Source of the DNA: Pleurotus ostreatus/Saccharomyces cerevisiae fusant
Lineage: Eukaryota > Opisthokonta
NCBI GenBank assembly: GCA_024196135.1
Contig: JAMQCK010000079.1
Span: 1-64,000, forward strand
Length of the DNA: 64,000 bases
Direction of reading: 5' to 3'
The notes under the pieces are model-generated. The model was not told the origin of the DNA. It saw nothing but the letters and a program-made list of their open reading frames with translations, and searched no databases. The translations under genes were made by a program, and so were the position numbers. Below are positions 1-10,688 of this stretch, in pieces (the first letter of the stretch is position 1; each line of letters begins with the position of its first letter).

Positions 1-204
1 AACGTTACCGAGTGTACGTCCAAGGCTTTCTCACCGTTCACCTATATTTACACCATTCTCAGAGCCAATCCTGAGGCGCTCGGTGCATCCGAGATGCTTA
101 CATTGCTCCCGAGCCCTATGGAGGATGTCACGGAGCCCTGCGGTACTCATAGCGACATCGAGATGGACTCCGACGAGGAGTATATGGGGGACGAGTTCTT
201 CTGA
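1..204 (+). CDS. 3' end of an unidentified protein-coding gene
   Basis: The first frame is open from base 1 to a TGA at 202-204 and gives 67 residues. The tail is very acidic (it ends DSDEEYMGDEFF), which is typical of a genuine C-terminus. The remainder of the gene lies outside the window. I recognise no family. The next gene is on the opposite strand, so the two converge. It could also be a chance open stretch, since only 204 bases are visible. Confidence 0.4.
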   Translation, partial: NVTECTSKAFSPFTYIYTILRANPEALGASEMLTLLPSPMEDVTEPCGTHSDIEMDSDEEYMGDEFF

Positions 205-374
205 AGGACACCACCTTATGTATGCCTCACAGAATATTTGCATGCCGTCGTGAATTTTTGAAAGTTGGAAATTCGGTCTGAGGCAGAAATTCTGTACAAT
301 TTTGCTCTATAAGGCGAGGGCATAGCTATATGCGCCATGGAGGAAGGAGAGGGAACATGCGGGAACGTCCGAAA

Positions 375-1216
375 TCATCTGCGTGGCGGGGAGTAAACAA
401 GTACAAATATGCCGGATCCGGTGGCGGGTGGTGCCCACCCCCACTGGAAGTAAAATAGGCAGTTGGTCCAGTGCATGAGATCGAGCGGCTTCGGCCCCTC
501 CACAGCATCCAGCACTTCCTGCGCATACGCGCATACCGAGACAGGATTGCTATGCACCTCGACCACAGGGTAGTCCCTGACCGAAGGAGGCATGACTTTT
601 CCAGTAGCTGGATTTATCCCGCCGTTCCAGTCTTCGTCGGTCTGACTTTGCATAATGGATCCCCGGGGCAGGTCCTGTGCAGCGGCACTGAGCGGAATGA
701 ACACGTAGCGAAAGGAGGTGCCGAGCTAGATGAGAGTAAGCACTGAGTTGGGATAGATGTCAAGGGCGTGCGTACCGCTGTCAAAGGGCGTCGCGGCGAA
801 TCGTCTTCTTCATCACGGGCAAAGCAACCAGCTCGATCGCTAAAGGCCATCGCATCCATATATGTCTTGTGGGTGGGAAGGAGTATGAAATCGCCGTTGA
901 AGTACTTCATGGTGATATCGGAACGGACTTAACAAAAGGTCAGAAGAGAAACGGAAGGAAAGAGGAAGACACGCACAGGAGATCTTGTTAAATGGGTTGT
1001 CCACGTAGTATAGGATGCCTCCTCTTTCAATTCCCCACAGCCACTCTGTTTTGGCTATCTGTATCGCACATCAGACGCAGCGAGTAAAGCCAGAGGGCCG
1101 ATATATACCTGTGGCTCCGTTGCAGCACCCACTGCCAAAGGGTCGATGAGGCTCATGTAGCTAAGGCCCTCTACTGCGCCCGTAATCGGGCACATCTTCA
1201 TGTACTCGCCAGACAT
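375..1216 (-). pseudogene. HNH-like family protein, copy 1, C-terminally truncated
   Basis: Four exons can be read on the minus strand: 1216-1109 (start Met, then CPITG), 1058-977 (WGIERGG, NPFNKI), 928-776 (DFILLPTHKTYMDAMAF, then DDSPRRPLTA) and 725-375 (FRYVFIPL, QTDEDWNGGINP, YPVVEVHSNPVSVCAYA). This is the exon layout of the intact family members in this window. The frame leaves the family alignment just after WGWAPP and runs a few unrelated codons to a stop, so roughly 140 C-terminal residues (the SEATGYWPL, SSRILEWAK and FTSNDWALF blocks) are missing. It is either a truncated gene or a pseudogene. The fold assignment (derived HNH_2) is my inference from the CxxTG start and the NxI...RxD...F/Y..GDF spacing. 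The start was chosen by alignment with siblings. Confidence 0.65.
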
Positions 1217-1249
1217 GTCGTCTGTCGTGGAAGTTGAGTTCGGACGAAA

Positions 1250-1530
1250 GGGTGTATCAGGGTAAGAGCGAAGACGCGAGTGATGTTGGTTAGAACTTTG
1301 CACGTGATTGGTTGCAAATGTGATCGCTGAATAAGGCAATTCTTATTATAAGGTTTGTGCGTGTTTGGCCTTTGGATTTGCTCTTGTTTTGGACACCCAC
1401 GTTGAAGTTCGAGCTGTTGCGACCACCAAGTCTCGGTACTGTAATTCCCTCCCAAAGCGTCGGCTCCGTGTCCTATCGCACGATTGCACTAGAGTACACA
1501 TCCGTCGCGAGCGCTTTTCGCCATGACCGA
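1250..1530 (+). repeat. duplicated F-box upstream module (copy 1)
   Basis: This stretch aligns by eye with 40490-40803, upstream of the second F-box copy. Shared blocks include gcaaatgtgatcgctg, a 'ttggatttgctc(c/t)tgtttt' segment, cgtcggct, and gcttttcgccatgaccgag. It ends in a shared ATGACCGA followed by a GT donor. It is therefore probably the promoter, leader and tiny first exon of the duplicated F-box gene. Confidence 0.6.
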
Positions 1531-2385
1531 GTGAGCACGATTGACTCGGTCCAAATTTGGTCGCTTCTGACGAATAACTCTAAAGGGCCGTTTCACGGCA
1601 GGGCCCGCTACCACTCGCCTTCTGGCTTGTTGATTTATTGAATGGAAATCAGGCGATCTCAGGGCAAATTACTTGAGTGCGACTCGCAAGGTCTCTCATA
1701 TCCAAAATTCTGGCCATGGCCCTGTTGTCTCCAGCAGCCCCGCCGATATCTTAGCTTGTTGTTCTCATCCATATCATTTTCGAACATGCTCATCCCGACG
1801 GTCAACCGCGGCGGCCGATGCCCAGTATACTGAAGCTTCTTATCGGGCGGGCCCGCCTAGCGAACCCTTGTACTTAGCCGCCACACTGCGTATGACGGGT
1901 CCCGACGCCCTCCAGCGCCATTGATTCTCTGCCCTCGTCGCATCTCCAGCGCGCTTTTCTGCGCAACCGCCCTCGGAAAGTGGCCGACTCCAATGCCGTG
2001 TGATTATTTCGCTCAAGTTTATGTGAACCATCCGAGAGACTCGAGCTAACGAGACAAAAATGAGCATCGACGTGCGTATGCAGGCGAGATGTAATGTGAC
2101 GAAGCCACGAAGCTTTCGAGGTCGTCGAGCAGCGGCGAAGTCAGACAAGAAGGGGATTCGGGTTTGATTCTCTGTGTACCCGCGAGAGTACAGCACGGCG
2201 AAGCGCAGGTGAATGAAAGAGTCAAGATGCGCTCGGTCGACGCCGAGGAGCCCAGACCACGGAAGGCCCGGTCATGTGCCGGCACGTGAGGGGTTACCAA
2301 AGTTCGCGAGACGGGGCATTTGCGATTTTGCGCTTCATCCCTAAGACCCACTACCATAAATGGTAGCGGGAATTCTGTGGCACAG
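1531..2385. other. candidate expanded first intron, or insertion, before the F-box ORF
   Basis: If the F-box gene starts with the short exon ATGACCGA at 1523-1530, as its twin at 40796-40803 appears to, this 855 bp is intron 1. The twin's intron is only 61 bp, so about 790 bp is extra here. I see no coding frame or transposase-like segment inside. A small perfect inverted repeat (ctaccat aa atggtag, 2351-2366) lies near the right edge. No target-site duplication could be defined. Confidence 0.4.
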
Positions 2386-4003
2386 AAACCGATTGGAAAA
2401 GTTGGTTTCTGAGACGGATGCTCTCGCCAAACGCTCTGCCTTCTCCTCTGGCTACCCTTCGCTCCACGATGCTCAGATTATGCAAGCGCAAACAGCCCGG
2501 CTCGACGAGGAGATTGAGCGGACGGAGGCGCGCCTCGCCGAAGCGCGTCGTGTACGCGACTTCAGCAAGGCCCTTGTGGCTCCCATCCGCCGCCTACCGC
2601 CCGAGCTGCTTTCAGAAGTCTTCCTCCTGGCGACGCCGGCCACCTGGTACGACGAGTGCAGCGGCAACAGGATGCAGGACATCCGGTACGCCGAAGTCTG
2701 TCATAGCTGGCGGGCCATCACGCTGGGTACGCACGCTCTCTGGAACACGATCAAGGTCGTCGTGGAGGAAGAGGGCGCGTCAGAGAACGAGGACGAAGAT
2801 GAGGACGAGGATGAGTCTGGTAGCGAGGACAGCCATCGCCCTCTCTCAGAGACCGAGCGAAACGAGCGTTGGCTCCGCATAGTCAATGTCTGGATCGCGC
2901 GCTCCGGTGGCACGCTGCTGACCGTTACGTTCCTCAATACTCTGGGAGACGACGGACTCGATCTGGGCGTATCTGCGTGGAAGCGTCTCGTCGGCGAATG
3001 CCACAGGTGGCGCGACGTGGCCGTGCACGCGCCATACGAATTCTACGAAGGCCTCGAGGACTTGCATTTCCCTGCTCTTGTCCACATTCACCTGTCGGCG
3101 GGGGGATGGGAGCAAGAAGCTCTGGACTATCCACATCCCGTCCCCGCGTTCACCAACGCGCCCAATGTGCGCCAACTCACATGCGAGAATGTGAGGGTTC
3201 AATACTGGCTCCCGAGTATCTTGCCGTCGGTGCCCGAGTCCTGGAAACCGTCGACCGTGCATGTGTTCTGCACCGAACCAATGCACGACATGCTGTCGGC
3301 CGCGTATCCTATCACGCTCTGCGCAGAGTTTGTGGAGACATGCCTTATTTCGTTGACGTGCGCCCCTCGTCCTTTCGACCCGCCGCAAACTCGCACCTGC
3401 ATGCCCCACCTCGAGACCCTTGGGACGGCCAACAGAGGCTGCGAGCTGCTCTACTACATCGACGCGCCCGTCCTTACGACCCTCCATATGACGACCCGTG
3501 GGTCTACCTTGAGGGAGGGCGTCCACGCTGATCAAATGGCTTGCCTCAAAGCCATGCTCCTCCGCGATTCGTCTATGCGACTTGTATCCTTGCTCCTCAC
3601 CGACATTTCTGCGAATTGCGACGATATCATCGAGTGCTTGGCACTCATTTCCTCCCTAGGCCAATTCTCCCTCGAGCGCATCAGAAATGGACCGTTTGAC
3701 ATAACACCTCTCTTGCGCAAGCTAACGCGCGACACCTCGCGACCAGATTCTCTCACCTTCCTCCCGCACCTCGGCAACCTGACGCTCAGCTGGCGGACAG
3801 CGTACGGTCGACAAGAGCGCGAGCGTTGCATGCCCATTCTGACCGACATGCTCGTCTCGAGACTCGAGGACCTCGACGCGGAGGAGTGTTATGAGGGCCT
3901 GTATGATTTTGAGACCAATTTGGATCCGGATCTGACGTTGGATGATATGGTTGACATTGCCTGGGAACGCAAGAAGACCTCTGGAAAAGGTGCGCTTTAT
4001 TGA
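2360..4003 (+). CDS. F-box protein (copy A1)
   Basis: A 547-residue uninterrupted frame. The F-box lies at about residues 70-120: APIRRLPPELLSEVFLLA, then a C/W-containing helix (CHSWRAI, LGTHALWNTI). The N-terminus is a predicted coiled coil (DEEIERTEARLAEARR). Residues about 135-155 are a run of Glu/Asp, and the C-terminal half resembles degenerate leucine-rich repeats. F-box proteins recruit substrates to SKP1-CUL1 ubiquitin ligases, and this gene resembles the large Agaricomycete F-box/LRR families. A close twin lies at 40796-42479. An in-frame ATG exists at 2360, but comparison with the twin suggests the true start is ATGACCGA at 1523-1530 spliced to 2386, giving MTENRLEK. Either start leaves the F-box intact. 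The substrate is unknown. Confidence 0.85.
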   Translation: MVAGILWHRNRLEKLVSETDALAKRSAFSSGYPSLHDAQIMQAQTARLDEEIERTEARLAEARRVRDFSKALVAPIRRLPPELLSEVFLLATPATWYDECSGNRMQDIRYAEVCHSWRAITLGTHALWNTIKVVVEEEGASENEDEDEDEDESGSEDSHRPLSETERNERWLRIVNVWIARSGGTLLTVTFLNTLGDDGLDLGVSAWKRLVGECHRWRDVAVHAPYEFYEGLEDLHFPALVHIHLSAGGWEQEALDYPHPVPAFTNAPNVRQLTCENVRVQYWLPSILPSVPESWKPSTVHVFCTEPMHDMLSAAYPITLCAEFVETCLISLTCAPRPFDPPQTRTCMPHLETLGTANRGCELLYYIDAPVLTTLHMTTRGSTLREGVHADQMACLKAMLLRDSSMRLVSLLLTDISANCDDIIECLALISSLGQFSLERIRNGPFDITPLLRKLTRDTSRPDSLTFLPHLGNLTLSWRTAYGRQERERCMPILTDMLVSRLEDLDAEECYEGLYDFETNLDPDLTLDDMVDIAWERKKTSGKGALY

Positions 4004-4216
4004 AGTTGATGTGCCCTAAATCACCCTAATGAGACGCGCAGAACTCATGATGTGAGCAAGGGGACGGAAGTTCGACTGCGCCCTGGCTGCCTGCCAAGCC
4101 GCATCCAGCAGTCGGTCACCGCCTGTGTTATATCCTTACTGACTACGCACTTTCTTTCCATACATTCACGCATTGAATACGGCCTCATCGAGGAATTCGA
4201 GTACTCAATAATTATT

Positions 4217-5476
4217 CTAGACAGTGTACCCATCAACATCCTTCGATAACCTCGACCCATAAATAAATAGCGCCCAGTCGTTACTTGTAAATGTACGAGT
4301 TGGAAAGTGGCCATTTTGCTGCGTCCAGCTTGAGATATGTACACCTTGACGGCTTGGCTTCGCGGGATTGAACTTGCGACACGGAGAGGATTGAAAGCCA
4401 CCGGAGATGAGAGACTTCGTCCCGAGGCGCGGTGGATGCGGGACGACTGTGCGATGGGGTATGCTCTTTGCCCATTCCAGAATACGGATACTACGCTTCT
4501 GCGAAACGGTGGTATCGGATGAGGATGCGTAGCATGGGGAGGCCTGACCATACAGTCTGTCTTTGTAGTTCGGAAGCGGGCAATAGCCGGTCGCCTCGCT
4601 GCCATTCAAGCTCTCGTCGTAGTAGTCGTTTCGATCCTCGGTCTCGACAAACCACTGAGGAGGCTCAAGAGACAGCCAGCAGAAGCCCCATGTTACCTGG
4701 AAGCGATACAAGCAGGAGGTCCAGGGCCTGAGGTTGAGATGCACCGGCGGCGCATAATCCAAGGCCTCTTGAGCAAACGCGCATACCGAGACGGGGTGGC
4801 TGTGATTCTCGACGACAGGGTAGTCTCTGACCCAAGGATCAAAACGCTCGCCAGTAATAGGGTGGATGCCGTGGTTCCAGTCTTCGTCGGTCTGACGTTG
4901 CATGAGAGAGCCAGGGATCAGTTTTTCCCCTTTAGTATTGAGGGGGATGAAAACGTAGCGAAAGGAGTCGCCAAGCTAGATCAATGGTAAGTATTTAGGT
5001 ATGAGGATTGGGAGGAATGGAGTAGCGTCTGCGCACTGCGGTCAAAGGGCGCCGTGGCGAATCGTCGTCCTCATCACGGCAAAAGCAACCCGCTTGTTGG
5101 GTGAAAGCCATCGCGTCCATATATGTCTTGTGTGTCGGCAGGAGTACAAAGTCTCCGGCATCATACTGTTTGAGGATGTCGGTCCGAACTATGGAAAAGA
5201 CGTTAGCGGACGACTGGTAAGGCGGAGAATGGCACAAACAGCAAATCTTGTTAGGTGGACTGTCGGCGTAGTATAGGAATCCTCCCCTTTCTAATCCCCA
5301 AGCCCACTCCATCTGAGCCCTCTATAAGCCCCATGAGACGCAGTGCAGACAGAACAACCATTGTTACGCACCTGTGGCTCCGTTGTAGCATTCGCGGCGG
5401 AAAGGGCGATAAGGCTGAAGGCGTTCAGGTTCTTCTCTTCGCCAGTGATTGGGCATCTGAGGTCAAAATTGAACAT
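4217..5476 (-). CDS. HNH-like family protein, copy 2 (intact)
   Basis: Four exons: an N-terminal exon with CPITGEEKNL; a second with MEWAWGLERGG and PPNKIC (about 5315-5240); a third with VRTDILKQYDAGDFVLLP and DDDSPRRPLTAV (about 5190-5040); and a long last exon with MQRQTDEDWNHGIHP, the PVSVCAFA block, SEATGYCPL, RILEWAKS, FTSNDWALF and a stop at 4217. About 370 residues. The Cys-x-x-Thr-Gly start and the NKI...RTD...YDAGDF string match the order of an HNH_2 nuclease domain, but the His residues of that motif are absent. It may bind DNA or protein without cutting (inference). It lies directly downstream of, and convergent with, F-box copy A1 (214 bp apart). The start at 5476 was chosen from sibling alignment; an upstream Met at 5572 is possible. 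Confidence 0.7.
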
Positions 5477-6669
5477 CTCCAGCGAGGGCCTTACAACGCG
5501 TGGGTTGTCGTGCGCCAGATGATGATGAAAGTACTTAACAAGAACGCGTTGCCACTGTTTGTGATTGTTCAACTTGATTCGGTAAGTGCCGGAATCACAT
5601 CGCGTACAAGTCCAGCGGCGTCACGCGTCACGCGTCATGCACGCACAAACTCCAGTCAAAGGCCTTGCGCTGGTCCGCTCGCAGGGCGCCGCGACGGGCG
5701 ATGAATGGTCGGTCTTCGCGGTCCGGAGATCCTGCGCAGATGTTTATAAAAGGGTCGCCCTCTGCCTACGAAAGACCATGATCGCGTCCGGATGCGAGGT
5801 CCAACTGATTGCCACTAGCGTGTAGATGAGTCCACCCCTGGCAAGAGCTCGCGGCTCTCGTAGTCTTGTGCTCTTGCTGAATTTGAAGGGGGAACAGCTG
5901 CGCGGCGCCTGTGGTAGATGGGTCGACACGCCATTGTTGCCGAAGCTGCCGGGTAGGCAGCTAGCCAGCGGTGGCAAGACCCATCCACGTTCGGGCCCAT
6001 CGTGGGTTTGGACGCCTGCCTTCGGGCTTTAAAATGCGAACGCTCGCGGTGGGTGGACTTGCGTCCACCGCGATTGCACAGTCGGGGCCGTTGATACTGT
6101 CCGTTTTTCCTCACTGTGGTGAGAGTGGCGTGCAGTGGAGGTTTCGCCTGTACAATCGCTACCACGATGGTATTCTACACAGACGCCTCCTGCTCAGGGT
6201 CAGGCAATAGGTGTGGAATATCCTTTGTGGCGTCGGCGAGGCATCTTGTATTCGTCTTGGGCATCTGGATATGCAGCGAAAGGATCTATGCCCGAGCGAA
6301 TACCGTATGTTTCGTCGACATGGACGAAATTTTTGGAACCCTTTAAGGTCCCTTGAGACCCTTTCGCACCGAGTTCTTCAAATGGGTTCGGTAGACTCAC
6401 CGACTTTTATACAGGTTTAGAGTTTGCTCTCTCGAAGGGTGGACGCCGGGAGACCTCATCCTAGGACTAAAAATGTAGGTGCTCGTTTGCCCCGAGGTAG
6501 CTTATTGCTTGTTGATGAGGTATAACCTTTGTGGGGCAAAATAGAAAGACGCGCATGCAATAGCCACTCAGTATGAGGCTTGACAATCACATGATTCGAA
6601 CTTCCACTATGCTATCATCGTTCGAACCAAGTCCTCTATATAGCTACAACTTGCAGACAACGACGTCCC
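5477..6669. other. intergenic; orphan TATA-like box, no supported gene
   Basis: No frame here is long, conserved or spliceable with confidence. A clear TATA-like string (TATAAAAG) lies at 5745-5752 on the plus strand without an assignable gene. Small frames around 6045-6350 include a signal-like start and a short FYTDASCSGSG segment, but no coherent exon chain could be built. Confidence 0.35.
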
Positions 6670-9600
6670 TTAGCCAAAGGTTTGCGACTGCGAAAGAAGT
6701 CAGCGCGCCGCATGATTGAGAACGATTGAAAGACTTACCGAACGCGCACTCCGCTTGATCTTCGACAACCGCCACTCGTCCGGCTTCTCGTATTTGTTGT
6801 ACAGCGGCTCGATCTTCTCCTGCTTCTTCCGCTTGCTAATCTTGTTTGCATCCGCCACCTTGAAGAACTGCGGTGCGACCTCCACCAGCCACTTCGGCTC
6901 GATCGCCGTCACATTGTGGCAGTACTCCCGCGTCGTGAGCACCAGCTCGTGGTAGATCAGCCACTCGGGCGCGCGGTTGAACAGCGCGGAGGACGGGTGG
7001 ATGTACACGGGCGTGCCCTCGACGAGCGTCTTGTAGCCCTCCTGCGGGTCCTTCTTCGCGGTGTTGCGGAAGTAGCCGGAGCAGATCGCGCGCCGGACGC
7101 GGTTGTAGTCGCGCCCGGCGCTCAGGACGTCGTGCTTGTAGCGGTCCATGATGCCGAGCAGCTGCTTGCGCACGTCCTGGGCGCGGCGCATGCTCCGCGC
7201 CTGGATGAAGTTCTCGTAGCACCAGGGGTTCGAGAAGTTCGCCGCCTTCCAGCCGTTGTAGACGGTGAGCAGGGTGAGGTGGTCGCCCTCCGCCTGATGG
7301 AACTTGGCCTTCTTCGCGTCAGCTTGCCCCTGCTTGTCCTTTGGGCGGTAGAAGACGCTCTGCACGGAGAGCATCGCGACGATGGACAGAATCTCCTCCG
7401 AACACCCAAGCTCGACCGACGCGATCAGCATCTTCGCCAACGGCGGCTCCATCGGGAAGTCCGCCATCTTGCGCCCAAGCCGCGTCAACAGCCCCTCATC
7501 GTCGAGCGCTGACAACGCGTACAACGACTCCAACGCCGTCAACATCGTCTGCGCTGGCGGTGGGTCCATAAAGTCGAAACTGAGCAAGTCGTTGATGCCC
7601 ATCGCCTTCAGCTGCAAGATCGTTGTCGACAAGTTCGTCCGCTGAATATCCGGGATCGAGTTGGGCAGCATCTCGTTCCTGAACGCCGCCTCCGTGTACA
7701 AGCGATAGCACTTGCCCGGCCCTGTCCGCCCAGCACGACCCGCCCGTTGCCGCGCCTGCGCCTGCGAGATGGGCATCACAACGAGCGAGTCCATACCCAG
7801 TCGCGGGTCATACGCGTTCTGCTTCGAGAAGCCAGGATCGATGACGTAGTAGATACCGGGAATCGTCAAACTCGTCTCGGCGACGTTCGTGGCGATGACG
7901 ACCTTCCGGGATCCCTCTGGCGTGGGCTCGAAGACGCGAGACTGAACTTCGGAAGGCAAGGCGGAGTAGATGGGCAAGATGAGGAGCTCGGGCACCTTTG
8001 GACCCAACGCCTTCATGCGCTCGAAAAGGATCTCGCAGGCCGTGTCGATCTCTTCTTGACCGGTGAGGAAGAGGAGGATGTCGCCGCGCGGCTCGGACAA
8101 GTGGATCTGCATGACCGTGATGAGCGACGCATCGAGGTAGTCCGACTCCGGCTCCTTCGTGTACAGGACCTCAACGGGATATGTGCGACCCGGAATGGTG
8201 AAGATAGGGCACCCGAAGAAGTACTTGGAAAACTTCTCAGCATCCAAAGTGGCAGAGGTGACGATGAGCTTCAGATCCGGTCTCCGCTTGACAGCCTCTA
8301 AAACGAACGTCAGTGACGAACAACATCCGTATAAAGCAAGGACGTACTCTTCAGCAAACCAAACAGAACATCCGTCGCAATGGTCCGTTCGTGAGCCTCG
8401 TCAAGCATGATGACCGAGTATTGCGAGCAGAGCGGGTCGATCAAACACTCTCGCTGCAGCATACCGTCCGTCATGTACTTGATGCGCGTCTCCGGACTCG
8501 TGCAGTCCTCGAAACGGATCGTGTAGCCGACTTCCTGCCCAAGACGGCATCCAACCTCCTCCGCGACACGCTTCGCGACGGACATGGCGGCGACACGACG
8601 GGGCTGAGTGCAGCCTATCCTGCCCTTGTCCGCATAGCCGGCCTCGGCGAGGTACTGCACCATCTGCGTGGTCTTGCCGGAACCGGTGTCGCCGACGACG
8701 ATGAGTACTTGATGCTGCAGACTATCAGCATATTGCTTGTCAAGGATTACAATGAGACTTACCTCGTCGATAGCCTTCAGTAACGGGTCGCGCAGCTTGT
8801 AGATGGGCAGCGACCGCCGCTGGTCTTGAATGCTGAGCGACGTAATCTCTCCGAAGGTAGTGGCCTTGTTGAACGTCTGCTCCTTCCATCGCGGCGCCTC
8901 GCTCGCCTTCTGCCCCTTCAAGTTCCCGCGCAAGTCCTGCGCGAACTGCCTGTCGCCCTCCTTCGCCATCGGATCCAGCCAGGAGGTGCTGAAGTCACGG
9001 GCTTGTGAGTCCGCCGCCTCGTTCGCCTCCTGTTGACGAAGCTCGCGCCGCTCCTTTGCGAGCGATGCACCTGCGAGAGCAGCGCGATTGAGGGAGCCGT
9101 CCGGTGCCTTGACGATCTTCACCGGACTGAGGTCGAGTGTGCGCTTCGTCTGGCCGGCGAGGAAAGGAGGTTCTTCCTCCTTGATCTCGATATCAAGTTC
9201 CTCCTCGACCTCCGCGCGCGCCGCACCGCTGCCAAAGTCGTCGTCGATGTCCGGGTAATCGCTCGCAGGGAGAGCACCGGACGCGATGAGCTGCTTGATC
9301 TCCCAGCGCTCGGGCGACGTTAGACGTTTCGCAGAACGGGTGGGTGGGGGCATGGGGTCATCGCGCGAGTTGAGGGGGAGGGCATTGGCGCCTGAGGACG
9401 CAGCGGAGTATGCACGCTTGCGGTCCTCCTCCATCTCCGCCTCGGACTTGATGCGCAGCTCGGGAGTGAGGTCCTCGCCGGTGACCTGGTTCACGTCCTT
9501 CATGGACAGGGTGATGCGCGTGCCAGCGACGGCCATGACCTTCACCTTGACAGGCTGATTCCTGCTCAGCAGGTCAGCGGCCGAATTGATGCGCACTCCC

Positions 9601-10331
9601 TTCTGGATATTGGAGACGTGCACCATACCTATCCAGGGGTCAGAAGACGTCGATCGTAGGAGGGAAGGACACGCGCCTTCTGCTCGCCCGGCGATGCCCT
9701 CAAGCTGCACGAATGCACCAAAATCCTTGACGCCCGTCACTTTGCCGTCGTAGATCTTGAAGACCACAGGCCGGTCGTCCAAGCGTGGCGGCCGACGACC
9801 GCGATCGTAGCCGCGCGGGGGGCTGCGTCCGCGTCGGGGACTTGGGCTTCTGCGCTGGCGCTTCGTCTCCCGGCCGTCATAGTCATCCTCCGCAGGACGC
9901 GTGCGCGGCGCCTTCTTCCCCGACACCAAGTCACCGAGCTCAGCCAAGAAGACGTCGTCTGCCACAGCCGGCGGCGGGTTCTTGTCTTGTATCGCGAGCC
10001 CGGGGAACAGCCGCCTCTTCTTCTCCTCCTCTGGCAGCTCGGCGGGCTTGTCCACATCCATGTCATTGTTTGCCTTCTCCGGCCGCTTTTTGTGCTTTGG
10101 GTGCATGCTGAGGATCAGGCGGTCGACATTCTCGATGAAGGAGTCGGGGAAGTCTGCCCCCATCTCCTGCAGCTTCGTCTTGAACGCGGGGAGGGATTGG
10201 TTGGCTTGGTCATGGAGGGCAATGACGAACTCGGCGAGGGTCTTGTCGCTGAGGCCGGTGTGATTGCTGATTTCCTGGGTGATCTTCGCAACGAGTGACA
10301 GGTATTCGAGGTTGTAGAGGTCGTCTGCCAT
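6670..10331 (-). CDS. PRP22: DEAH-box pre-mRNA splicing helicase PRP22/DHX8
   Basis: An ATP-dependent RNA helicase that releases spliced mRNA from the spliceosome (known for the family). About 1,150 residues. The N-terminal helical region starts [17 protein letters not shown]. It is followed by an RS/RG-rich linker ([15 protein letters not shown]) and an S1 RNA-binding domain (about residues 190-265, [16 protein letters not shown]). The helicase core has motif [11 protein letters not shown], motif II DEAH, motif III SAT, and motif [12 protein letters not shown]. Winged-helix, ratchet and OB regions follow. The tail ends in a short last exon read as SQTFG and a stop at 6670, after an intron donor near 6740. 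Further introns interrupt the S1 domain (9629-9676), the region just before motif I (near 8715-8760) and the stretch after motif II (8298-8345). The order S1 plus DEAH/RHA core separates PRP22 from PRP2, PRP16 and PRP43. Confidence 0.95.
9629..9676 (-). other. 48-nt GC-AG intron inside the PRP22 S1 domain
   Basis: Continuity of the S1 domain (GIAGRAEG joined to MVHVSN) requires removal of 48 nt that begin gcgcgt and end ag. The donor dinucleotide is GC, not GT. The intron length is a multiple of three and contains no stop, so an ORF finder reads straight through and adds 16 spurious residues. Confidence 0.55.
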
Positions 10332-10688
10332 GATCGCCAGCGTGAAGGAACCTTGCTTGCAATGGTGAGCCGTTCGGCCCTATGCGCCGCGTGCATTTTC
10401 TCACGCCACAAAGTCCCACTCCTTCCTCGACGCCGCTCCGGTTTGAATCCATCTATCATGTGAGGGTAAACCTTACCAAGATATTCGTCAGGAATGCTCC
10501 TTGAATGGGGTGGCAGACATCAGGAATTGGGACCACGCAATGCAGGGAATTGTTGACGACCAGGTGATGTGGCACGCGGCACTTGCCGAGAACAAGTTGA
10601 ACAATCACCGGCTGTGGCAACTCGCTCTTCCGTACTCTCATCTTGATCTGGCGCCCGACAGTACACGACGTGTATCGCTGTCTGGTGC
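10332..10688. other. intergenic between divergent PRP22 and a decayed HNH-like gene
   Basis: The 357 bp holds no supported gene. It should contain the PRP22 promoter. I could not assign a TATA box or other site. Confidence 0.4.

Noticed and set aside
6116..6346. Small plus-strand frame with FYTDASCSGSGNRC resembling small secreted proteins
   Set aside because: The frame starts inside unrelated sequence, the nearby signal-like start (6034) is in another frame, and no convincing GT-AG join links them.
6580..6650. tRNA-like box motifs (tagcatagtgg and gttcgaatc) on the minus strand
   Set aside because: The A-box-like and B-box-like strings are only about two bases apart, so no cloverleaf can form.
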